A stretch of DNA of 64,000 nt, taken from IMG/VR virus record IMGVR_UViG_3300034072_002191, positions 1 through 64,000 of that record; one strand, given 5' to 3'. How positions within the stretch are numbered: position 1 is the stretch's first letter; each line of letters opens with the position of its first letter. The DNA is from a virus. The notes under the pieces are model-generated. The model was given only the letters and a program-made list of their open reading frames with translations. It did not search any database and was not told the DNA's origin. Position numbers and translations under genes: made by a program. Positions 1-4,864 of this stretch are shown piece after piece.

Positions 1-345
1 TCAGCGCAATTTCGCCGACAGCAGCGCGTCGAGCATGGCGGTCCAGTCTCCTTCCACCTCGGCAAGCACGCCTCGCAGGACATCGGCAGTCTCGCCGTCG
101 GCCTCACGACCGATACCATTGAACCTTGCCATCAAGGCTGAATTCTCGAGCTCGTCGATCCGCTTTCTAAGCGTGGGGATGCCAGAGGCTGCCACCATTT
201 CCTCACTCGGCTGCCGGATGGCCTCGACCACCGCCCGCACCTCGGGCAGGTAATCCATCCACAGCGGCTTGCCGTCCATGGTCGCGCCCGGCGGGTTGTT
301 GTCGAGCTCGCAGAGCGCGCGGGCAGCGCGTTCGAGGGGGCTCAT
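1..345 (-). CDS. Small phage-type protein with ARALC...GKP-W domain
   Basis: A 114-residue protein of unknown function. Its first 45 residues (ARALCELDNNPPG, then GKPLWMDYLPEV) match the pattern of the 54-residue protein at 53340-53504 inside the Mu-like element, so this is a short recurrent phage domain. The rest is helical and polar. Its start codon overlaps the stop of the upstream regulator gene (ATGA), so the two are probably translated together. The stop lies at the very edge of the window. Confidence 0.6.
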   Translation of the reverse strand: MSPLERAARALCELDNNPPGATMDGKPLWMDYLPEVRAVVEAIRQPSEEMVAASGIPTLRKRIDELENSALMARFNGIGREADGETADVLRGVLAEVEGDWTAMLDALLSAKLR

Positions 346-803
346 AGCTGGCGGCCCACTGCAAAGCCGCCCGCGCGGATCAGCGCGGCGAGCGCCTCGA
401 CGGCCGGCTTGCCTTGGGCGACGATCACGTTCGGTACGCGCGCCGTCTGCGCCGCGATGCGATCGCTGTGGAAACGCTTCACCTCGATGAACACGTCCGA
501 GTCGGGCAGGTAGAAGTCGAGCGCGTGCTGGTGCCCAGGCTGCCCCTCGCGTGTGAAGGAGACCCCCGCGTCGAGGAGCGCATCCTCGATCAGCCGCTCC
601 ATTGGATCACGTGCGGTCGCCGTCGGCCGGTCGTCGGACGCGGCGCGCAGCGCGCGAACAGCCGCAGCCGTCCGGACGCCGATAGGGGCTATGCCGCGCT
701 CCATCTGCCCGATGAAGTCTCGGCTTAGGTCTACTGCCTCCGCTAGTTGCGCCTGTGTCATACCGAGAGCCTTCCGCCTCAGTTTCAGTTCTTCGCCGTT
801 CAT
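342..803 (-). CDS. XRE regulator with PD-(D/E)XK nuclease-like C-terminus
   Basis: 153 residues. Residues about 5-50 form a clear XRE helix-turn-helix (LRRKALGMTQAQLAEAVDLS, then a recognition helix). The C-terminal half (about 70-150) contains LDFYLPDSDVFIEVKRF, an acidic residue on a beta strand followed by E-V-K on the next, which is the active-site signature of restriction-endonuclease-like folds. The XRE part is secure; the nuclease-fold reading rests on this motif. It may bind its own promoter, and the nuclease-like part could be catalytic or only structural. It is translationally coupled to the small gene downstream. Confidence 0.75.
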   Translation of the reverse strand: MNGEELKLRRKALGMTQAQLAEAVDLSRDFIGQMERGIAPIGVRTAAAVRALRAASDDRPTATARDPMERLIEDALLDAGVSFTREGQPGHQHALDFYLPDSDVFIEVKRFHSDRIAAQTARVPNVIVAQGKPAVEALAALIRAGGFAVGRQL

Positions 804-1242
804 TGGATGACCCGGTGGGGAGAAGGTTTGGACCCTTCCCCCCGATAGTTCATCCGATCTTGATGTCGATCTTAAGTGAGAGGTGGAACTTCACTTTTAC
901 CGACTTCAGTTTTTGGATGAACCAGCCTAAGATTTCCATCCTAGTCTCCGGTTCAACCGGGCCGAGCCATTTCGGCCCGGTGATTTTGTTTTAGCATATT
1001 TCCGGATCGCTGCAAGTGAAATACGCAGTAAGTGCGTAAAATAATCACGCACCAGCCGATTTTGGCTCAACGTGGATGGCGTGCGTCTGGATCGGTTCGC
1101 CTGTGTGCGTGGCCGGTGACCATTCTTCGGTCACCCAATGGGCGATCTCGCGCACAAGGAATCTCGTCGCACTAAAGTCCTCCGGATTTGGCCTGACGGA
1201 TCCGCGAGCCAAAGGGATTCGCTGACTGCCAAGAGGTTTGGC
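804..1242. other. Intergenic stretch with hairpins, no confident gene
   Basis: This 439-base stretch separates the leftward regulator gene from the rightward small-protein operon. It contains an imperfect dyad (AAGTGA at 874-879, TCACTT at 891-896) that could be an operator for the adjacent XRE protein, and a strong rho-independent terminator at 956-992. A 43-codon frame (863-994) runs through the terminator and a TTG-started frame lies opposite (1045-1257); neither is convincing. A short RNA ending at the terminator is possible. Confidence 0.4.
956..992 (+). terminator. Rho-independent terminator
   Basis: A perfect 10-bp stem (ACCGGGCCGA / TCGGCCCGGT, 956-965 and 972-981) with a 6-base loop is followed by GATTTTGTTTT. 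The T-tract lies on the plus strand, so it ends a rightward transcript although no convincing rightward gene precedes it. That suggests either a small RNA or a guard terminator isolating the operon that begins at 1243. Confidence 0.75.
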
Positions 1243-1452
1243 ATGGCGACCGAACAACGTTCGGCAGTGGCAGTCCTGTTAGGCCTTTATGGGTTCACCT
1301 CGCTGGCCAGGACCCTGCTCGAGCAGCGCATCGAACCCTACCAAGCCTGCGGGCATGAAGGCAGTGATTGCGAGAATTGTATTTTTTGCACGAAAGAGAT
1401 AACTTGCAATAAACTGGAAAGTACCCTATTGCTCATTCGATTGCCGGGGTGA
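1243..1452 (+). CDS. Small cysteine-rich protein
   Basis: A 69-residue protein of unknown function. The ATG is preceded by AAGAGG at a good distance. The N-terminal half is a hydrophobic/amphipathic helix; the C-terminal half has four cysteines in CGHEGSDCENCIFC and a fifth nearby, suggesting metal binding or disulfides. Its TGA overlaps the GTG of the next gene (GTGA), which supports the frame being real. Confidence 0.4.
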   Translation: MATEQRSAVAVLLGLYGFTSLARTLLEQRIEPYQACGHEGSDCENCIFCTKEITCNKLESTLLLIRLPG

Positions 1453-1664
1453 TTCAGGAGGGGGATATTCATAGCGAAACGGCGGAGCGTATAGCACGCA
1501 TCATCGAACCCATTGCTTGGCCAGCATTTCAGGAGGAAGCGATGGCCCAGACCACTGACAATCCGAAGACTGTGCTCTATATCGCCCTGATGCTGGGAGC
1601 TATTCCCGTGTTAGTGGCGCTCGTCTTCGTAATTGTTGCGATCGTGCCGGGCCTTGCTTTCTGA
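1449..1664 (+). CDS. Small single-span membrane protein
   Basis: 71 residues from a GTG start coupled to the gene before it; an ATG at 1542 behind AGGAGGAAGCG would give a 40-residue form. The N-terminal part contains ERIARIIEPIAWPAF, a kind of segment common at the start of small alphaproteobacterial phage proteins. The C-terminus is one strong transmembrane helix. Function unknown. The very good internal ribosome-binding site means both forms may be made. Confidence 0.55.
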   Translation: MIQEGDIHSETAERIARIIEPIAWPAFQEEAMAQTTDNPKTVLYIALMLGAIPVLVALVFVIVAIVPGLAF

Positions 1665-1774
1665 TGCCGGGCGCTGACCAGACCACCTTGTTCGCGTTAG
1701 GCGTGAGCTTGGCAGGAGTGGCCGTTACCGTGATGGGCGTGATCCGCCACATCTGCACTAAGGGAGGGCTGTGA
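1664..1774 (+). CDS. Tiny membrane protein (36 aa)
   Basis: The ATG overlaps the preceding stop (TGATG). The product is one hydrophobic helix (LFALGVSLAGVAVTVMGVI) ending in a short basic tail with one Cys and one His. No family recognised. Support comes from the stop-start overlap and from its place in a run of tiny membrane proteins on the same strand. Confidence 0.45.
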   Translation: MPGADQTTLFALGVSLAGVAVTVMGVIRHICTKGGL

Positions 1775-1776
1775 CC

Positions 1777-1884
1777 ATGGGCGCGATGACGTTGCTTGTC
1801 ATAGAGTTGATCGGAGCCATCGTGGTCATGACGATCATAGTGTTGGGTGTCGCAGTGACATCGAGGCCCGACCGCGAGCCATAA
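1777..1884 (+). CDS. Tiny membrane protein (35 aa)
   Basis: It starts two bases after the previous stop, with GGAGGG upstream of that stop as a plausible ribosome-binding site. The product is a single transmembrane helix (LLVIELIGAIVVMTIIVLGV) with a short charged C-terminus. No family recognised. It is the last gene of the run. Confidence 0.45.
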   Translation: MGAMTLLVIELIGAIVVMTIIVLGVAVTSRPDREP

Positions 1885-2204
1885 TTGCAATTATTTGCAT
1901 AGCCAGGATATCTGCCTGCCGAGCACAAAGCTCGCCTCATAGACAAACCCCATCGACATTTCCCCCACAGCCGTCGGCCACCCGCCCTTTTTGCCGACAG
2001 CATCAGTTCATAGCGCCTTAATCATGATCTGAAAATTACAGTCGCTGGGCAAATATGACGCGCCGGCGCAGACTTTGTCTCATTTGTGCACAGCCTCGCC
2101 GGGCCACTCGACACGCGCCAGCCGGCAGTCATGCGCCCTTTGACATCTCCTCCCCCGTGCCGCATCCATCCGCGCCATTCGCCCGGTGAGTTCGTCGTTG
2201 GCGC
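1885..2204. other. Non-coding stretch, possible attachment-site region
   Basis: These 320 bases lie between the small membrane-protein run and the integrase stop codon. I see no tRNA fold, no convincing gene and no clear terminator. As the prophage integrase lies immediately to the right, this is the most likely place for the left attachment site. The partner site would be beyond the right edge, so no direct repeat can be checked here. Confidence 0.3.
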
Positions 2205-3473
2205 TCAATCCTCGTCTCCTGGCTTGCTGCTGCCCACGACGCGCGCGATGTGTTCGCGGCGCGCGCGCGCGATCCGGAGAGCCTTCTCCCGGTTGGCCTT
2301 GTCGTAGATCTTCGTCGTCTTGATCTCGGAGTGGCCGGAGACGGCGCGGATATCGACCTCGCCAGAATCGCCCAGCTCGGTCAGGCCGCCGTGCCGGAAG
2401 CTGGTGAACCGCAGGTCCTTCGGAAGCCCGGCCTTGATGCGGATCCGCTTGTGCAGCTTCTGCATGTAGTCGATGCCGTATGCCTTGCCGGTTCGCTCAT
2501 CCAGGACGATCATCCCGCCGGCGGCGCCCTCGACGCGCGGCGTGCGCGCCAGCTCCGCCTCTAGCTCTGGGTACAGCGCGACGGCATCCTCGCCGGTGCC
2601 GTCGACCAGCGGCAGCGTGATCCGCTTATTCGTCTTCGACTGGATGACGGCGATCTGCTCACCCGGGCGGTAGTCGTCCCAGAAGAAGCCCCGCACGACC
2701 TTCTTATCCGGGTCCTCGAACCCGAACACGTCCGTCACGCGCTGGCAGGTCTCGAAACACAGCGCCGCGGCAGTCGCCATCGACTGGCGACCCATGGCGC
2801 GCGCGGTCTCGCGATAGAGGTCGTATTCCTCGCGCGTCGCCGCCCGGTTGCCCTTGCCGACGCCGGTGCTGATCTTGATGCCCATGCCCTTGAAGGGGTT
2901 CACCTTCACCCCGGTGTGCTTCGAATAGCCCGGCCGGCTCGCGTGGCTCCATACCAGTCGACAGACCTGCATCATGTAGGAGCCCTGGCGCTCCCCGTGC
3001 TTGGCCATGGCGCGCTGATAGAGCTTGTCGGCGGCCGGCCCGTCGACCGCGCCCGCCTGGCGCTGGCCGAACGTGCCGGTCTTCATCGACATTTCCTCGA
3101 CGTACCGCATGGCGCGCTCGTAGCCGATGCGCGTCTGGTGGCGCTTCTCGGTGAACCGCTCCTGTTTACGGTACCAGGCGAACAGCCACGCGATCGTGCC
3201 GTGCGGGATTTCCGCCTTGTCGCCCAGGCGCCATGACGCGAACGCCTCGTTCAGCACGCGGGCGCGGACGATCACCTCGGCGAGATCGGTGCCGAGCGGC
3301 GTGCTTGCGACCGGGCACGTCTTGCCCTCGCGCAGCGCCTTGCGCCGCACCTTTTCGTCGGGAGAGGTGGCGAGCTTCGGATCGGCCCAGGCGGGCCGGC
3401 ACCAGAAATAGGCCTTCTGGCCGCCGGCGAGCCGCCGCACGTTCACATATGCCGGCAGGCGCTCACTCGCCAT
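2205..3473 (-). CDS. int: Phage tyrosine-recombinase integrase
   Basis: 422 residues, the usual size. It has an N-terminal arm/core-binding region (to about residue 200) and a C-terminal catalytic domain. Catalytic residues are visible: Arg245 (CQRVTDVF), Lys280 (QSKTNKR), box II TSFRH with Arg360-His361, His381 (SGHSEI) and nucleophile Tyr390 (TTKIYDKAN). The first histidine of the usual HxxRH box is Thr357, a tolerated variation in this family. It catalyses site-specific integration and excision of the outer prophage. It overlaps the excisionase-like gene upstream by 11 bases and ends the leftward early operon. Confidence 0.93.
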   Translation of the reverse strand: MASERLPAYVNVRRLAGGQKAYFWCRPAWADPKLATSPDEKVRRKALREGKTCPVASTPLGTDLAEVIVRARVLNEAFASWRLGDKAEIPHGTIAWLFAWYRKQERFTEKRHQTRIGYERAMRYVEEMSMKTGTFGQRQAGAVDGPAADKLYQRAMAKHGERQGSYMMQVCRLVWSHASRPGYSKHTGVKVNPFKGMGIKISTGVGKGNRAATREEYDLYRETARAMGRQSMATAAALCFETCQRVTDVFGFEDPDKKVVRGFFWDDYRPGEQIAVIQSKTNKRITLPLVDGTGEDAVALYPELEAELARTPRVEGAAGGMIVLDERTGKAYGIDYMQKLHKRIRIKAGLPKDLRFTSFRHGGLTELGDSGEVDIRAVSGHSEIKTTKIYDKANREKALRIARARREHIARVVGSSKPGDED

Positions 3474-3723
3474 CGCCGAAGTCCATGTCGTCGGTGACGT
3501 CGCCGAACAGCCGTCGGATCGCCTCGTCCAGCTGCGCGCGCTCGGTGATCTTCGAGCCGTTGCGGCCGCGCGCGCGGAAGCGCACCGTGCCCTCGGTCTC
3601 CCACTGGCGCATCTGCGCCTCCGACACGCTGGTATAGGCGAGCGCCATCTCGCGCGTCATCGCGGCCGGCCAGAAGGGGATCGTGCCGTCGAGTTTCTCA
3701 GCGGCGCCCATTGTCGGCTCCAT
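3463..3723 (-). CDS. Excisionase-like small DNA-binding protein
   Basis: 86 residues. The segment MALAYTSVSEAQMRQWETEG resembles the winged-helix/MerR-like recognition region of phage excisionases and AlpA-type regulators. The tail is acidic. It lies directly upstream of and overlapping int, the normal position for xis. An internal ATG at about residue 22 is an alternative start. The Xis role is inferred from position and fold. Confidence 0.6.
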   Translation of the reverse strand: MEPTMGAAEKLDGTIPFWPAAMTREMALAYTSVSEAQMRQWETEGTVRFRARGRNGSKITERAQLDEAIRRLFGDVTDDMDFGDGE

Positions 3724-3797
3724 CGTTCGGGATTGGCGCCGGGCATTTGCTCGCGGGCGCGCCTGTGGTCGCGCTGGCCCGCGTTTCTGCCGACGTG

Positions 3798-4472
3798 TTA
3801 TACGGGGCGGGGGGACAAGGCATGAAAGACCTCGACTGGGATCAGGAAGCGGGTTTGTCGCGAAAGGTGATCAGCGATGGCTGGCCGTTCCCGATGGGCG
3901 AGGATGTAGTCCAAGGGACGCTCGAGGAGATGGTGCGCCGCTACCTCGAATTTTCCGACGACGAGCGATCCGCGATGAGCATCACGATCGACGGCGGTTT
4001 CCATCTGGACGGCCTTGAGGTCGAGTTTCTCGCCAAGCGCTGGCGCCGAGAGCGGCCAGCTGCCGGCAACTGAGCCGCAGGCAGGCATGCGGTACCGCCG
4101 CCAGTACCGGTCCCACCGCGTGGCGGCGCCGGCGGCCAGCACCGCGCATGAAAGGTCTCGGCCGTCCGGCAGGTGGCAGCGCGCGACGATGCGGCTGTAG
4201 CTGGGCTCCAGGGCGATGCAAGTCAGCCGCTTGCCCAGCACCAGCGCGGAAACCGTCCGCTGGCTGGCCCGGGCGGCGCGATCGTCGCAGATGTACCCGG
4301 CGCGGCCGTCGCGGCATGGCGTGGCGGATTCGAAGTCGGGCGCCTGGATGCCGGCAATGCGGACCTTCGGCCCCTCGGCGCACCAGAGCGGCCCGTCGCC
4401 GTCGTGGACGCGGGTGACGGTGCAGGTGAAGGCGGAGCCGGACAGGGCGGCGGCGAGGATGAAGCTGATCAT
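3798..4472 (-). CDS. Staphylococcal-nuclease-like secreted nuclease
   Basis: 224 residues. Residues 1-14 look like a signal peptide, followed by an SNase fold: VTRVHDGDGPL, then KVRIAGIQAPDFES (the conserved arginine and acidic calcium-site segment). Cysteine pairs suggest a periplasmic or extracellular protein. It would hydrolyse DNA or RNA. The ATG overlaps the upstream stop (ATGA). The last 85 or so codons run opposite the plus-strand gene at 3822-4073, and the SNase domain itself ends before that overlap, so the C-terminal extension may be dispensable. Confidence 0.7.
   Translation of the reverse strand: MISFILAAALSGSAFTCTVTRVHDGDGPLWCAEGPKVRIAGIQAPDFESATPCRDGRAGYICDDRAARASQRTVSALVLGKRLTCIALEPSYSRIVARCHLPDGRDLSCAVLAAGAATRWDRYWRRYRMPACGSVAGSWPLSAPALGEKLDLKAVQMETAVDRDAHRGSLVVGKFEVAAHHLLERPLDYILAHRERPAIADHLSRQTRFLIPVEVFHALSPRPV
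3822..4073 (+). CDS. Small acidic hypothetical protein on the opposite strand
   Basis: 83 residues with balanced composition (WDQEAGLSRKVISDGWPFPM, then helical acidic segments). GGGGGGACA before the ATG is a usable ribosome-binding site and a TTATAC-like -10 element lies upstream. No family recognised. It reads against the leftward operon and overlaps the end of the nuclease gene, so one of the two frames may be over-extended. Confidence 0.45.
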   Translation: MKDLDWDQEAGLSRKVISDGWPFPMGEDVVQGTLEEMVRRYLEFSDDERSAMSITIDGGFHLDGLEVEFLAKRWRRERPAAGN

Positions 4473-4726
4473 GCTTTGTTCCCTACCATGCCGCGCGACG
4501 CCTTCCACTCTTCGAAGGCCCGCGCGTGCTTGGCGCAGAGATCTTTGCCCGGCTGGGGCGATGTGGAGCAGCGCTCGCAGATCGGCGCGTCGCAGGTGCC
4601 GCTGCGTTTGTTCGGGACCTTCCAGTCGCAGAGCAGCGGAGCGCGGCGGCCGCATTTGCACCGGCGCGTCTGAGTGCAGACGATCGCCGAGCCGCCGCCA
4701 GGCATCGTGACGTGCTGGCAGGTCAT
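4469..4726 (-). CDS. Cysteine-rich zinc-binding protein
   Basis: 85 residues with about ten cysteines in CxC and CxxC pairs (CKCGRRAPLLCDW, CDAPICERC, then a C...KHA motif), consistent with one or two structural zinc sites. This kind of small zinc protein is frequent in early operons of alphaproteobacterial phages; no specific function is known. I chose the ATG at 4726 because everything upstream is low-quality frame. The stop overlaps the nuclease start. Confidence 0.6.
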   Translation of the reverse strand: MTCQHVTMPGGGSAIVCTQTRRCKCGRRAPLLCDWKVPNKRSGTCDAPICERCSTSPQPGKDLCAKHARAFEEWKASRGMVGNKA

Positions 4727-4864
4727 GTCAGCATCCTCAGCATTGAAATCGCCGCAGAAGGTCGGGGTGCGGGTGTAGCGGTGGTGCATCGGACGGCCCT
4801 TTCGATGAGGGCCTCCCATTTACACCAGCCGCGAACGCTCTGGGATTTGCGGGTTTCAGCTGCC

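Noticed and set aside
863-994. 43-codon plus-strand frame
   Set aside because: It runs through the rho-independent terminator and has no ribosome-binding site.
1045-1257. Minus-strand 70-codon frame
   Set aside because: TTG start only, no ribosome-binding site, and it overlaps a better supported plus-strand start at 1243.
1885-2204. tRNA gene as integration site
   Set aside because: No cloverleaf or tRNA 3' end recognisable on either strand.
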